NCBI RefSeq assembly: GCF_900092025.1
Contig: NZ_FLTX01000018.1
Location: forward strand, 62,001-126,000
Source: Xanthomonas bromi
GTDB taxonomy: Bacteria > Pseudomonadota > Gammaproteobacteria > Xanthomonadales > Xanthomonadaceae
Direction: 5' to 3'
DNA: 64,000 nucleotides
In this document: piece after piece, positions 47,582-57,702 of the stretch
Layout: the number at the start of each line of letters is the position of its first letter
Position numbering within the stretch: the first letter of the stretch is position 1
Notes under the pieces: generated by a model
Told to the model about the DNA's origin: nothing
The model's input: the letters and a program-made list of their open reading frames with translations, nothing else
Databases searched by the model: none
Program-made: the position numbers and the translations under genes

Positions 47582-48808
47582 ATGACTGCGACATCCGCTG
47601 CACCGTTGGTGATCCTCACCCATGTCTGCCATCCGGCCATCACCGAAGGCTTTCTCCCGGCCGCGCACGCGCGGGGCCTGCCGGTGTGGTTGCTGACGGA
47701 TCACCGGCTCGATCATCTGGCCTATTTCCGTGAGCATCCCGCGCATGCGCCGCAGCGGGTGATCGAATGCGATGTGTTCAATCCGCTCGGTGTGCTCGAT
47801 GTCCTGCACGATGCCGACATCGCGCCGCGCGCGGTGTTCAGCAATAGCGACCATCTGCAGACCAGCACCGCGCTGGTGGCCGCAGCGCTGGGCCTGCCGG
47901 GTAAGGACTGGCAGGTGTGCTACGCCGCCAAGAACAAGGCCGCGATGCGCCAACGCCTGCGTGCACACGACCTGCCCTGCCCATGGTTCTGCACACTGGC
48001 GCCGGGCGCCGCGCTGCCGGCGCAGATGCCGTGGCCGGTGGTGGCCAAACCGCGCGAAGGCGTCGCGAGCCTGGATGTGCGCCACTGCGCCGACGCCACG
48101 CAATTGCAGGCCTATCTGGACGATGTGTGGCAGCGCCACCCGCAGCGCACCGTGCTGCTGGAAAGCATGCTGGAAGGTGCGCTGTTTACGCTGGAGACGC
48201 TGGGCGATGGCAACGCCCTGCACGCCATCGGCGGCTTCAAGGTCCGGGTGTCGCCACCGCCGCATTTCGTCGAATGCGAAGCGCAATGGGATGCCGATGT
48301 GGACACGCCGGCGGTCGCGCAGGCGCTGCAACAACTACGTGCGTTCGGTGTCGGCTTGGGGTTGTGCCATAGCGAATTCATTCTCACCGCCGATGGACCG
48401 GTGCTGGTGGAGATCAATTACCGCAGCATCGGCGACCGTCGCGAATTTCTGCTCGACGAGATGTTTTCCAGGCAATGGTTCAACGCCGCGCTGGCACCGC
48501 ATCTGGGCCTGCCATTGCCGCAACTGCGCAGCGCGCGTGCACATGCATTGCTGCGCTATTACGTGGCCGAGCACGATGGCGAATTGATCACCGCCAGCGA
48601 AGACCGCCGCCATCACGATGCGCACAGCGATGTGCAGTATCGGCGGATGCGCGTACCGGGCGAGCGCATCCGCCTGAGCCATTCCAACAAGGATTACCTG
48701 GGTGTGCTGAGCGCACTGGCCAGCGATGCACAGGCGCTGCAACAGGCCGTGGTGCAGGCCGAAGCCGGCCTGCAGTGGCGCATCGATGGCGCCGAGCTGC
48801 ACGCATGA
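47582..48808 (+). CDS. xssA: ATP-grasp ligase of siderophore synthesis (PvsA/XssA-like)
   Basis: The 408-residue protein has an ATP-grasp layout: WPVVAKPREGVASLDV, the acidic VLLESMLEGALFTLE, and the metal-binding GPVLVEINYRSIGDR. In vibrioferrin synthesis PvsA is the ATP-grasp enzyme that joins an amino acid to the citrate-derived part. The position at the head of the NIS synthetase genes fits that role. The ATG at 47582 follows GAGAGC. The stop overlaps the next ATG by 4 bases. The symbol is assigned by gene order. Confidence 0.85.
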   Translation: MTATSAAPLVILTHVCHPAITEGFLPAAHARGLPVWLLTDHRLDHLAYFREHPAHAPQRVIECDVFNPLGVLDVLHDADIAPRAVFSNSDHLQTSTALVAAALGLPGKDWQVCYAAKNKAAMRQRLRAHDLPCPWFCTLAPGAALPAQMPWPVVAKPREGVASLDVRHCADATQLQAYLDDVWQRHPQRTVLLESMLEGALFTLETLGDGNALHAIGGFKVRVSPPPHFVECEAQWDADVDTPAVAQALQQLRAFGVGLGLCHSEFILTADGPVLVEINYRSIGDRREFLLDEMFSRQWFNAALAPHLGLPLPQLRSARAHALLRYYVAEHDGELITASEDRRHHDAHSDVQYRRMRVPGERIRLSHSNKDYLGVLSALASDAQALQQAVVQAEAGLQWRIDGAELHA

Positions 48809-50607
48809 GCAGCGCAGCCGACCAAGCGTATATCGCCACCCGCATCATCGATGCCTGCCTGCGCGAAGACCTGCGTGGGATTGCCACACGCGGCAGTGCC
48901 GCAACACCGGATGCCGGCGTGCTGGCGACGTGGACCGACCCCAGCCCGGTGGAAGGCTGGTGGTGCATCGCCCACTTGCCCGACGGCACGGTGTGGCTAC
49001 CGATCCATCGGCAGGGCGTGCTGCAAGACATCGGCGCCTGCGGCGACAGCTGGATCGTGCAGAATGCCGACGGCATACATGTCGAACGTGGTGCACCGGC
49101 GTGGCTGCAGCGGATGAGCGCCGAACTCGATGCCGAAACGCAACGACTGCATCACGCCTACGCCGACGAAGCCGATTGCGCCGCTGCGCATCGCGGGCTG
49201 GCGCGGCAGGCGTACCGCGCGCAGGCACCGGCATTACTCAATGCGCTGCAGCACCCCGATGCCGCCGAGCGCGCATACCGCTGCGACCAGTTGGCCAGCT
49301 ACCGCGACCATCCGTTCTACCCCACTGCCCGCGCCAAGGCCGGGCTGGATGCGAACGAACTCCGCCACTACGCACCGGAATTCGCACCCACCTTCGCGCT
49401 GCGCTGGCTGGCGATTCCACAGGCGTTTGCACAATGCAGCAACGCCCCGCCGGCCGAGCTATGGCCGGATTTCGAAAGCCTGAGCCTGCCGGCCGAGCTG
49501 GCCGCCACGCATGTTGCCTGGCCGGTGCATCCGCTGGTGTGGGAGCGATTGGAGCAGGAGGGTTTCGCGCTACCCGAGGGCGTGCTGCGCGCGCCGCAGC
49601 CCTGGCTGGACGTGCGTCCGACACTGTCGGTGCGCACGCTGGTGCCGCTGCACCATCCGCAACTGCATCTCAAGCTCCCCATCCCGATGCGTACGCTGGG
49701 CGCACTGAATCTGCGTCTGATCAAACCGTCCACGCTGTACGACGGGCATTGGCTGGAGCGCGCATTGCGCCATATCGATGCGATCGATCCTGCGCTGCAA
49801 GGGCGCTGCGTGTTCGTCGATGAATCGCACGGCGGGCATGTCGGTCAGACGCGGCATCTGGCCTATCTGGTGCGGCGTTACCCGGCGCTGGACGATGCCA
49901 CGCTGGTACCCGTAGCGGCGCTAGGCGCGCTGATGCCCGATGGCCGCCCGATGGCGATCCATCTGGCGGAGCGTTTTGCGCACGACGATGTGCAGCAGTG
50001 GTGGCGCGACTACATCGAGCTGCTGCTTGCCGTGCATCTGCGCCTGTGGCTGCGTTACGGCATCGCACTGGAAGCCAACCAGCAGAACAGCGTGCTGGTA
50101 TATGCCGACGGCAGGCCAGCGCGCCTGTTGATGAAAGACAACGATGCCGCGCGGATCGCACTGCCGCAGTTGCGTGCAGCGCTGCCGGAGGTGGATGCAT
50201 TGGGCACGCTGCAGGATGCGCGGATTGCAGTGGACGATCCACAGGCATTGGCGCAGATGTTCTGCACCATCGTGTTGCAGCTGGACCTGCAGGCGGTGCT
50301 GGAAGGCCTGGCCGAATGGCAGCCCGCGCTGCGCGCGCCGTTGTATGCACAGTTGCAGGCCCAGTTCGCTTCGACGCTGGCGCAACTGGAACACGACGGC
50401 ATCGATACCGGCCCGGCGCGGCGCCTGTGGGCTATGCCAAGGCTACCGGTGAAGTACCTGCTCAGTGCCGGCAGCCTGCTCAGCAAGCAGCTGACCGGCG
50501 CCACCGACATCAACAAGTTCTACGGCAACAGCGCGCCCAATCCATTCGGCGATGCGTTCGCTGACGCGCAGCAGATGCCGCGCAAGCAAACGGGCGCGCA
50601 GCGATGA
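48805..50607 (+). CDS. xssB: IucA/IucC-family NIS siderophore synthetase (PvsB/XssB-like)
   Basis: NRPS-independent siderophore synthetases adenylate a carboxylate such as citrate and condense it with an amine or alcohol. The 600-residue protein shows WPVHPLVWERL, PTLSVRTLVPLHHPQLHLKLPIPMRT and, in the C-terminal FhuF-like part, LWLRYGIALEANQQNSVLVY and RLLMKDND, all NIS landmarks. Start ATG 48805 overlaps the xssA-like stop, and its own stop overlaps the exporter start, indicating tight translational coupling. Confidence 0.92.
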   Translation: MSSAADQAYIATRIIDACLREDLRGIATRGSAATPDAGVLATWTDPSPVEGWWCIAHLPDGTVWLPIHRQGVLQDIGACGDSWIVQNADGIHVERGAPAWLQRMSAELDAETQRLHHAYADEADCAAAHRGLARQAYRAQAPALLNALQHPDAAERAYRCDQLASYRDHPFYPTARAKAGLDANELRHYAPEFAPTFALRWLAIPQAFAQCSNAPPAELWPDFESLSLPAELAATHVAWPVHPLVWERLEQEGFALPEGVLRAPQPWLDVRPTLSVRTLVPLHHPQLHLKLPIPMRTLGALNLRLIKPSTLYDGHWLERALRHIDAIDPALQGRCVFVDESHGGHVGQTRHLAYLVRRYPALDDATLVPVAALGALMPDGRPMAIHLAERFAHDDVQQWWRDYIELLLAVHLRLWLRYGIALEANQQNSVLVYADGRPARLLMKDNDAARIALPQLRAALPEVDALGTLQDARIAVDDPQALAQMFCTIVLQLDLQAVLEGLAEWQPALRAPLYAQLQAQFASTLAQLEHDGIDTGPARRLWAMPRLPVKYLLSAGSLLSKQLTGATDINKFYGNSAPNPFGDAFADAQQMPRKQTGAQR

Positions 50608-51800
50608 GGCGCATCCTTGGCCCGGTGCTGGCTGCGCATTATCTGGCGGCATTCACGGCACTAGGCATGCCGCTGTTTCTGCCCCAGGTCTTGGCCGAAC
50701 TTGCGCCATCGGCCGCGGTGGGCTGGAGCGGCGTGCTGTATGTGCTTCCCACGCTCTGCACGGCGTTGACGGCGAGCACCTGGGGGCGCTTGGCCGACCG
50801 CTATGGACGCAAGCGCTCGCTGCTGCGCGCCCAGCTGGGGCTGGCGCTGGGCTTTGCGATGGCCGGCTTCGCGCCGTCGCTGACCTGGCTGGTGATCGGC
50901 CTGATGGTACAAGGCACCTGCGGTGGCTCGCTGGCGGCAGCCAACGCGTATCTGGCGAGCCAGCCGCAGGCCGGCCCGTTGGCGCGTGCGTTGGACTGGA
51001 CGCAGTATTCGGCGCGCCTCGCCATGGTGAGCGCGCCTGCGTTGCTGGGCCTCGCACTGGCGCTGGGCCCGGCGCAATCGCTGTATCGCGCACTGGCGTT
51101 GCTGCCGTTGATCGCGTTTGCGTTGACCTGGCGGTTGCCGGCCGATCAGCCAGCCGCGCGGCCACACCCTGCGGGCAACGCTTCGACGTCTTCGACGCAG
51201 ACAGCCTCATCGTCCGCGGCGTCGCCAAAGATCACAGCGCCGTTGTGGCCGGCCTTGCTGCTCGCCCAGTTTTTGTTCTGTTTCGCGATGGTGGTGACGT
51301 TTCCCTACTTCATCCCCTACGCGCTTGCGCGCGGCGCCGGCCACGATGCGCTTGCCGGCCTGCTCTACAGCCTGCCGCATCTGGTCTATCTGGTGGTGCT
51401 GCCGTGGTGGCGACGCGGCGATGGCGAAACGTGGCTGGTGTGGGGTCTGGCGTTGTTCGCGCTGGCCTGCCTGTGGCAGGCGCTGTTGCACGATGCCGTC
51501 GCACTGGCGGCAGCACGGCTGTTGTTCGGCGTCGGCATGTTGTTCGGCTTGCGTGGGCTCAACCGCAGCCTGGCACGCATTGCCAACGGGCAAGGCGCCG
51601 GGCGCCTGTTCGGCCGCTTCGATGCCTGCGGTAAATGGGCCGGTGTGCTCGCCGGTGCCGCTGCCGGTGCATTGGCGCAGGCGTCCGGCCCCGCTACCCC
51701 TTTCCTGGCGGGCGCGCTTGCAGCGGCCGCTGCTACGTTCACCGTTCTGGTGTGCTTCCCTTCGAAGAGAACTGCCGATGTCGCCGCACACGATGCATGA
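50604..51800 (+). CDS. xssC: MFS siderophore exporter (PvsC/XssC-like)
   Basis: The 398-residue inner-membrane protein has about twelve helices. The MFS loop-2-3 motif is GRLADRYGRKRSL, and FGLRGLNRSLARIANGQGAGRLFGRFDACGKWAG lies in the second half. It is placed between two NIS synthetase genes, as PvsC is in vibrioferrin clusters, so export of the finished siderophore is likely. It starts within the previous gene's stop (ATGA) and overlaps the next start by 23 bases. Confidence 0.9.
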   Translation: MRRILGPVLAAHYLAAFTALGMPLFLPQVLAELAPSAAVGWSGVLYVLPTLCTALTASTWGRLADRYGRKRSLLRAQLGLALGFAMAGFAPSLTWLVIGLMVQGTCGGSLAAANAYLASQPQAGPLARALDWTQYSARLAMVSAPALLGLALALGPAQSLYRALALLPLIAFALTWRLPADQPAARPHPAGNASTSSTQTASSSAASPKITAPLWPALLLAQFLFCFAMVVTFPYFIPYALARGAGHDALAGLLYSLPHLVYLVVLPWWRRGDGETWLVWGLALFALACLWQALLHDAVALAAARLLFGVGMLFGLRGLNRSLARIANGQGAGRLFGRFDACGKWAGVLAGAAAGALAQASGPATPFLAGALAAAAATFTVLVCFPSKRTADVAAHDA

Positions 51801-53547
51801 CCCCTGGTACGACAGCATGGCCGACGCGCAGGCGTGCAGCTGCTGGTTGAATTGCTATCTGCGCGAATTTGCGATTCCGCAGCGCGCCGTGGCGTTCGAC
51901 TATCGCGGATTGGATCGCCCCGGCCCGCGCGTGGCCGAGCACCGCTGGCTACGCATCGATCTGGGCGAGACCGGCGCGCTGTGCGTGCGGATTGCCTATG
52001 CCGATCGCCTGGGCCGCTGCCGGTTCGCCTCCACGCCGTTTCTCAAGAGTGCCGGCAAGCCGTGGCATTGCCTGGATGCGGATGCACTGGCACGCTGCCT
52101 GTTACGCGCGTTGGGCAGCACGCAGGCAGTCAATCCGGAGCTGCTCGCGCAAAGCGCCAACAGCGTGGCAGTCACCGCTGCGTTGTTGCGGCAGGCGCAA
52201 GCCACCGCCGCCACCGGCGAGGCGATGATCGACGCAGAACAATCGATGCTGTGGGGGCACGCACTGCACCCGACGCCCAAGAGCCGCGAAGGCGTGGATC
52301 TGGACCAGGTGCTGGCCTGCGCGCCGGAAGCGCGCGCAGCGTTCCAGCTGTTCTGGTTCCGCATCGACCCGCGCCTGCTACGCATGCAGGGGCGCGATGT
52401 ACGCGCCACCTTGAAGCAATTGTCCGGCAGCGACGCACTCTACCCCTGCCATCCATGGGAAGCACAGCGGCTGCTCGATGCCCCCTTGCTGCGTAACTTG
52501 CAGGCCCGCGGCATGATCACGCCGGTCGGCCCGTTGGGCGATGCCGTGCGGCCGACCTCGTCGGTGCGCACGCTGTATCACCCGGAACTGGACTATTTCC
52601 TCAAGTGTTCGGTGCATGTGCGGCTCACCAACTGCGTGCGCAAGAACGCCTGGTACGAGCTGGAAAGTGCGGTTGCGCTCACCGAGCTGCTGGCCCCGAG
52701 CTGGCGCGCCCTGGCCGCGCAGGTGCCGGGTTTCGATGTGATGCTGGAGCCGGCGGCCACCTCATTGGACATCGCCCAGGTCGACCCCGCACTGCACGAC
52801 GCCGACCCGCTGGCGGCGCGCGCCTTGTCGGAGAGCTTCGGCATTCTGTATCGGCACACCATTCCCGCCGCCCAGCGTGCCCGTTGGCAACCGCAGGTGG
52901 CTGCGGCCTTGTTCACCTGCGATGCGCAGGGCAGTCACGTGTGCGCCGCACGCTTGCAGGCGCTGGGCAGCACGCAGATGGACCGCCAAACGGCGACAGC
53001 GCTCTGGTTTCGCGCCTATGCCGGACTACTGCTGGAGGGGGTGTGGAGCGCACTGTTCCAGCACGGCATCGCGCTGGAGCCGCACCTGCAGAACACCGTG
53101 ATTGGCTTTACCGACGGCTGGCCGACGCGCGTCTGGATCCGCGACCTGGAGGGCACCAAGCTGCTCGCCCATCACTGGCCTGCCGCACGCCTGCACGGCG
53201 TGGGTGAGCGTGCACGGCAATCGCTGTACTACACGCCCGAACAGGGCTGGAACCGGGTGGCGTATTGCGCGCTGGTCAACAACCTGGCCGAGGCGATCTT
53301 TCATCTCACCGAAGGCGATGCCGCGCTGGAAGCACACCTGTGGCACTGCGTGGGCGAGATCGCCGTGCGCTGGCAACGACGCCACGGCGTGCAAGCGGCG
53401 TTGCAGGGACTGATCGATGGCGCACCACTGCCCGGGAAAAACAATCTGGGTACACGGTTGTGGCAGCGCGCCGACCGCCAGTCCGACTACACCGCGCTGC
53501 CGAATCCAATCCCCCGCATCACGACGGCGCGGCAGGTGGCGGCATGA
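51778..53547 (+). CDS. xssD: Second IucA/IucC-family NIS synthetase (PvsD/XssD-like)
   Basis: The 589-residue protein has clear NIS motifs: LYPCHPWEAQRLL, PTSSVRTLYHPELDYFLKCSV (the K-containing active-site block), VRLTNCVRKNAWYE, then HGIALEPHLQNTVIGF and VWIRDLEGTKL in the FhuF-like domain. It probably forms the second ester or amide bond of the siderophore. ATG 51778 has AAGAGA 8 bases upstream and is preferred over ATG 51793, which is also possible. The stop overlaps the decarboxylase start. Confidence 0.92.
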   Translation: MSPHTMHDPWYDSMADAQACSCWLNCYLREFAIPQRAVAFDYRGLDRPGPRVAEHRWLRIDLGETGALCVRIAYADRLGRCRFASTPFLKSAGKPWHCLDADALARCLLRALGSTQAVNPELLAQSANSVAVTAALLRQAQATAATGEAMIDAEQSMLWGHALHPTPKSREGVDLDQVLACAPEARAAFQLFWFRIDPRLLRMQGRDVRATLKQLSGSDALYPCHPWEAQRLLDAPLLRNLQARGMITPVGPLGDAVRPTSSVRTLYHPELDYFLKCSVHVRLTNCVRKNAWYELESAVALTELLAPSWRALAAQVPGFDVMLEPAATSLDIAQVDPALHDADPLAARALSESFGILYRHTIPAAQRARWQPQVAAALFTCDAQGSHVCAARLQALGSTQMDRQTATALWFRAYAGLLLEGVWSALFQHGIALEPHLQNTVIGFTDGWPTRVWIRDLEGTKLLAHHWPAARLHGVGERARQSLYYTPEQGWNRVAYCALVNNLAEAIFHLTEGDAALEAHLWHCVGEIAVRWQRRHGVQAALQGLIDGAPLPGKNNLGTRLWQRADRQSDYTALPNPIPRITTARQVAA

Positions 53548-54833
53548 GTCTGCACATCGACGCCGCTGCGGTGCGTGCGGCCTTGCCGCAGCTGCGCGAG
53601 CGCTGCGATGGCCCGATCTGTGCGTATGTCTACGATCTGGCGGCATTGGACGCGCATGCGGCCTGGATGCGTGCACAGCTGCCAGCGCAGTGCGAGCTGT
53701 TCTACGCGGCCAAGGCCAATGCGGAGCCACCGATCCTGCGCACGCTAGCAGCCCATGTGGATGGCTTCGAGGCCGCCTCCGGTGGCGAGCTGGCCTGGCT
53801 GCATGCACAGCAACCGCAAGCGCCGTTGTTGTTCGGTGGCCCGGGGAAACTCGATACCGAGCTCGCCCAGGCGGTCGCCCTGCCGGACTGCACCGTGCAT
53901 GTGGAGAGCCTGAGCGAGCTCGAACGGCTGGCGGCGATCGCAGCGCATGCCGGCCGCTGCGTGCCGGTGTTTCTGCGGATGAATATTGCCGTGCCCGGTG
54001 CGCAACGCACGCACTTGATGATGGGCGGGCAGCCCTCGCCATTCGGTCTGGATCCGTGCGATCTGGAGGCGGCGATGCAGCGGCTGCGGGCAAGTCCGTC
54101 GCTGCGTCTGCAAGGCTTCCATTTTCATCTGATGTCGCATCAACGCGACGCCGCCGCGCAGCTGCATCTGGTCGCCGCTTACCTGCGCACTGTGCAGCAA
54201 TGGAGGCAGACCTATGCGCTGCCCCCCCTGCGCGTGAATGCCGGCGGTGGCTTCGGCGTGGACTATCTGGCGCCGGCGTCGTCATTCGATTGGGCCGGCT
54301 TCTGTGCCGGTTTGCCTGGCTTGCTGCGCGAGCACGGGACAGATCTGCGCCTGCGCCTGGAGCCCGGGCGGTACGTCAGTGCCAGCTGCGGCTGGTATCT
54401 GATGGAGGTGCTCGATCTAAAGCGCAGCCACGGCAACTGGTTTGCGATCGCCCGCGGTGGCACCCATCACTTCCGCACTCCGGCCGCGCAAGGCCACGAT
54501 CATCCGTTCCGTGTGTTGCGCGGCACCCGCGCTCCGGTGATCAGCGACACGCCGGTCACCCTGGTCGGCCAGCTGTGTACGCCCAAGGACGTGCTGGCGC
54601 GCCAGCAACCGGTGGCCGCGCTCGCACCCGGCGATTGCCTGGCCTTCCCACTGGCCGGCGCCTATGCGTGGAATATTTCGCACCAGCAGTTCCTGATGCA
54701 CCCGCCGCCGCAGAGGGTGTTTCTGCCAGCGATGAATGACGTTGGTGAAACGACCTTGCAGCACGCTTGCACCGGCACCCGGATGTCTGCACGCAACGCC
54801 GCTTCGGCGACGGTGTCTGGGTCGCCGAGATAG
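53544..54833 (+). CDS. xssE: PLP-dependent decarboxylase of siderophore synthesis (PvsE/XssE-like)
   Basis: This is a fold-III (alanine racemase/DAP-decarboxylase type) PLP enzyme of 429 residues. YAAKANAEPPILRTL has the PLP Lys. FHFHLMSHQRD, VNAGGGFGVDYLAP (phosphate-binding Gly loop), RLEPGRYVSASCGW and GQLCTPKDVLARQ with the second-subunit Cys follow. PvsE-type enzymes decarboxylate a serine- or diaminopropionate-derived building block. After the family end near FLPAM, about 30 extra residues of unlike composition run to 54833, so the original stop may have been lost. Confidence 0.9.
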   Translation: MSLHIDAAAVRAALPQLRERCDGPICAYVYDLAALDAHAAWMRAQLPAQCELFYAAKANAEPPILRTLAAHVDGFEAASGGELAWLHAQQPQAPLLFGGPGKLDTELAQAVALPDCTVHVESLSELERLAAIAAHAGRCVPVFLRMNIAVPGAQRTHLMMGGQPSPFGLDPCDLEAAMQRLRASPSLRLQGFHFHLMSHQRDAAAQLHLVAAYLRTVQQWRQTYALPPLRVNAGGGFGVDYLAPASSFDWAGFCAGLPGLLREHGTDLRLRLEPGRYVSASCGWYLMEVLDLKRSHGNWFAIARGGTHHFRTPAAQGHDHPFRVLRGTRAPVISDTPVTLVGQLCTPKDVLARQQPVAALAPGDCLAFPLAGAYAWNISHQQFLMHPPPQRVFLPAMNDVGETTLQHACTGTRMSARNAASATVSGSPR

Positions 54834-55068
54834 CGGGAATGCAGCGGTACGTCGCGCCGTGCGTCACCGCTGTCCGGGAGCCAAGCTGCGAGCGATTGGC
54901 CGAGCGCCTCTTCCAGACCCGCATGATTCACGACATGACACAGTACTGCGTGCGTGCCGCCGGCGAGCTCGCGAGGTACGCAAGATCCGTAGCACGGCAT
55001 CGATTCCTGCCGACGCAATCAGCAGTCGCTTCCGCCTGACCATAGCGCAAGCGCCTTGTCCGCAGATT

Positions 55069-55554
55069 TCAGCTCGCTTGCAGCGCCAACGCCACCAGCA
55101 CTGCAGTTTCGCTCACCTCCACCAACGCACCGCAGGTATCGCCGGTCATGCCGCCCAGGCGCTGCAGGCAGGCGCGACGCCACAGCAAGAACACCACGGC
55201 CGCAAGCGCGCAGGCGAGCGTGCCGCAAGCGAGTCCGGCAGCGAAGACGCAAGCGATGCCGAGCAGCAACGACAGCAGCAAGCACGCGCGCGCACTGCCG
55301 ACCAAGCCACTGCCAAGCCCGCCGGCACGCACGTAAGGCGTGGTCAGGAATGCAGCCACCAGCGCCGTGCGCCCCAGCAGCGGCGCCGCATCGCGCAGGC
55401 ACCACGCCAACGCACTCAACACCGCGCAGATCAGCATGCCGACCAGCGGATACCAGGGCAGCGAGCACGCCTGCCCACCCGGCCGGGCGAATACCCAGCC
55501 GGGTACCGGGATGCGGGTCAGAAACCCGACCGCGGCAAGCAAGCCGTCGATCAT
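55069..55554 (-). pseudogene. cobS: CobS (adenosylcobinamide-GDP ribazoletransferase) with internal in-frame deletion
   Basis: CobS joins the upper and lower parts of cobalamin at the inner membrane. Here only 161 residues remain against about 245-255 in the family. The N-terminus ([34 protein letters not shown]) runs into RDAAPLLGRTALVAAFLTTPYVRAGGLG, which belongs to the second half. The segment between, which in family members carries the conserved DGLADxxDA metal/substrate motif and several helices, is missing. The frame is kept, so a protein can be made but is unlikely to work. The start overlaps the cobC stop (ATGA). Confidence 0.85.
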
Positions 55555-56141
55555 CCGGCGCTGGACGTCATAGCCGCTGATGCCGGGTTCGCTGTGGCTG
55601 GTGGCCAGGCCAGCGGGTGCAGCGAGGCATGCGGCACGGCAAGCTCGGTCATGCTGCCGAAGGAGCGCGCGTCGACCATGCAGCGCAGCGCGCGGATGAC
55701 GCCGCCGTGGGTGACCACCAGCACCCGTTGCGCCGGATAGCGCACCACGATGGCGTCGAGTGCCGCAGACAAGCGCGTGCAGAACTCTACGAACGGTTCG
55801 GCTTGCGGCGGCGGATGACGTACCGGGTCGGCCCAGAAGCGGCCCAGCGCTTCGCCTTCATCGCGGTCGATGTCGGCGACCGGCACGCCCTGCCAGCGGC
55901 CGAAGTGATATTCGCGCAGGCGCGGGTCCAACTGCAGCGGGATGGTACGCGCTTGTGCCAGCTCGGACGCGAATGCCGCGCAGCGCTGCAACGTGGATGC
56001 CACCACTGCATCCCACACGCCACCTGCAGTGGCGGTGCGCAGTTGCTGCCGACCAAGCTCGGTCAGTGGATCGTCGAGCTGGCCGCGATAGCTGCGTTGC
56101 CCGGTATCGCCATGCCGCAACAAGGTGATCTGGACGCTCAT
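55551..56141 (-). CDS. cobC: CobC, alpha-ribazole phosphatase (histidine phosphatase family)
   Basis: This enzyme removes phosphate from alpha-ribazole-5'-phosphate or the final cobalamin phosphate in nucleotide-loop assembly. The 196-residue protein has the phosphoglycerate-mutase-type LLRHGDT with the catalytic His, [13 protein letters not shown], and [11 protein letters not shown] with the second His. It overlaps cobT upstream and cobS downstream by 4 bases each. The frame looks intact. Confidence 0.9.
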   Translation of the reverse strand: MSVQITLLRHGDTGQRSYRGQLDDPLTELGRQQLRTATAGGVWDAVVASTLQRCAAFASELAQARTIPLQLDPRLREYHFGRWQGVPVADIDRDEGEALGRFWADPVRHPPPQAEPFVEFCTRLSAALDAIVVRYPAQRVLVVTHGGVIRALRCMVDARSFGSMTELAVPHASLHPLAWPPATANPASAAMTSSAG

Positions 56142-57184
56142 GCGTCCGACACCCCGGCTTCGGCGAAGGTGGCCATGCCGTTGTGCAGGGCGCAGGCGCT
56201 GCGCAGCAGCGGGATCGCCACCGCCGCGCCGCTGGCTTCGCCCAGGCGCAGGTCCAGCTGCAGCAGCGGTTCGGCATCCAGGGCGCGCAGCAGCGCTGCA
56301 TGCCCACGTTCCTGCGAGCGATGCCCGAACAACAACCACTCGCGCACACCGGGATTCAGGCGCGTGGCCACCAGTGCCGCCGCCGTGGCGATGAAGCCAT
56401 CCACCAACACCGGAATGCCGGTCTGCGCGGCGGCGATATACGCACCGACCAACGCAGCGATTTCGAATCCACCCAGCCGGCGCAGCCGCTCCAGCGGGGT
56501 GGACGCATCGGCATGCAAGGCCAGCGCGCGCGCGATCACGGTGGCCTTGTGCGCGATGCCTTCGGCATCCAGGCCAGTGCCTGCGCCCGCCAGCGCCTGC
56601 GGAAACTGCGACAGCAGTGCACAGCCCAGCGCCGCGGCGGCGGTGGTGTTGCCAATGCCCATTTCGCCGCCGACAAACAGCTGCGTGCCGCAACTCCTGG
56701 CCTGCGCGATGCTGTCGGCACCGGCGGCGAGCGCATCGCGCAGTTGCGTCGCCGTCATCGCGGGCTGCTCGCAGATATTGGCAGTGGACGGCGCAATCCA
56801 GGCGCGCCGCACCCGCGGCAGGTCGCCGGGGTCGTTGACCACGCCCAGATTCACCACTTCCAGCCGCGCGCCCAACTCGCGCGCCAGCACCGCAATGGCC
56901 GCGCCACCGCGCGCAAAATTGCGCACCATTTCGCCGGTGACCGCCTGCGGAAATGCCGACACGCCTTCGGCGGCCACACCATGGTCGGCGGCATACACCG
57001 CGATCCAGACCCGCTGCACTTCGGGGCGTTCGGTGCGTTGCCAGGCCGCCAATTGCACCGCCAGGTGTTCCAGCCGGCCCAATGCACCCGGCGGTTTGGT
57101 GAGTTGTTCCTGCCGCGCCAGCGCAGCAGAGCGCGTGCGCGCGTCCGGCACGGCGCAGGCACCCACTATCCAATCGCTATTCAC
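56138..57184 (-). CDS. cobT: CobT, nicotinate-nucleotide:dimethylbenzimidazole phosphoribosyltransferase
   Basis: CobT activates the lower-ligand base for cobalamin. The 348-residue protein shows [47 protein letters not shown] and the C-terminal [17 protein letters not shown] with the family Glu. Length is normal. The chosen start is GTG at 57184 (NSDWIVGAC), with GGGAGA 7 bases upstream, overlapping the cobU stop. The frame extends further upstream without family character. Confidence 0.94.
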   Translation of the reverse strand: MNSDWIVGACAVPDARTRSAALARQEQLTKPPGALGRLEHLAVQLAAWQRTERPEVQRVWIAVYAADHGVAAEGVSAFPQAVTGEMVRNFARGGAAIAVLARELGARLEVVNLGVVNDPGDLPRVRRAWIAPSTANICEQPAMTATQLRDALAAGADSIAQARSCGTQLFVGGEMGIGNTTAAAALGCALLSQFPQALAGAGTGLDAEGIAHKATVIARALALHADASTPLERLRRLGGFEIAALVGAYIAAAQTGIPVLVDGFIATAAALVATRLNPGVREWLLFGHRSQERGHAALLRALDAEPLLQLDLRLGEASGAAVAIPLLRSACALHNGMATFAEAGVSDA

Positions 57185-57702
57185 ATGCGTTCTCCCTTCA
57201 ACACCATCGGCAAGCCTGCCACCACAAACACCACGCGATCGCACTGTAGCGCCAATACCTGATGCAACCAGCCAGCTTCATCGACAAAACGACGCCTGAG
57301 TTCGCCCAGCGGCACCATGCCCTGTCCCACCTCGTTGCTGACCAGCAGGATCTGCCCCGGCAACTGCAGCAGCGTTGCCAGCAGCGCATCGCGCTCGCGC
57401 GCGAACACGCCCGCATCCGGGTGGCCAAGCAGATTGCTCAGCCATAGCGTGAGGCAGTCCACCAGCACGCAGCGATCCGGCCCGGCATGCACCTGCAAGC
57501 TGGCCGCCAGCGCGACAGGCTCTTCCACGCACTGCCAATGCGGCGGGCGTTGGTTACGGTGATGGGCAATGCGCCGATGCATCTCCTCGTCGAAGGATTG
57601 CGCGGTGGCCAGATACGTCAGCGCCCGCCCGGAGGCTGCAGCGATGCGCTCGGCCAGTGCGCTCTTGCCCGAACGGGCACCGCCAAGAATCAATTGCTGC
57701 AT
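57181..57702 (-). CDS. cobU: CobU, adenosylcobinamide kinase/guanylyltransferase
   Basis: CobU phosphorylates adenosylcobinamide and adds GMP. The 173-residue protein has the P-loop [15 protein letters not shown], then [19 protein letters not shown] (guanylylation His region), [14 protein letters not shown] and [12 protein letters not shown], all typical. The ATG at 57702 overlaps the end of the cobQ remnant by 13 bases. It appears intact. Confidence 0.95.
   Translation of the reverse strand: MQQLILGGARSGKSALAERIAAASGRALTYLATAQSFDEEMHRRIAHHRNQRPPHWQCVEEPVALAASLQVHAGPDRCVLVDCLTLWLSNLLGHPDAGVFARERDALLATLLQLPGQILLVSNEVGQGMVPLGELRRRFVDEAGWLHQVLALQCDRVVFVVAGLPMVLKGERM

Noticed and set aside
54662-55018. 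Minus-strand frame of 118 codons between the decarboxylase and cobS
   Set aside because: Part of it lies opposite the decarboxylase. I see no family signature and no ribosome-binding site, though a decayed gene cannot be excluded.
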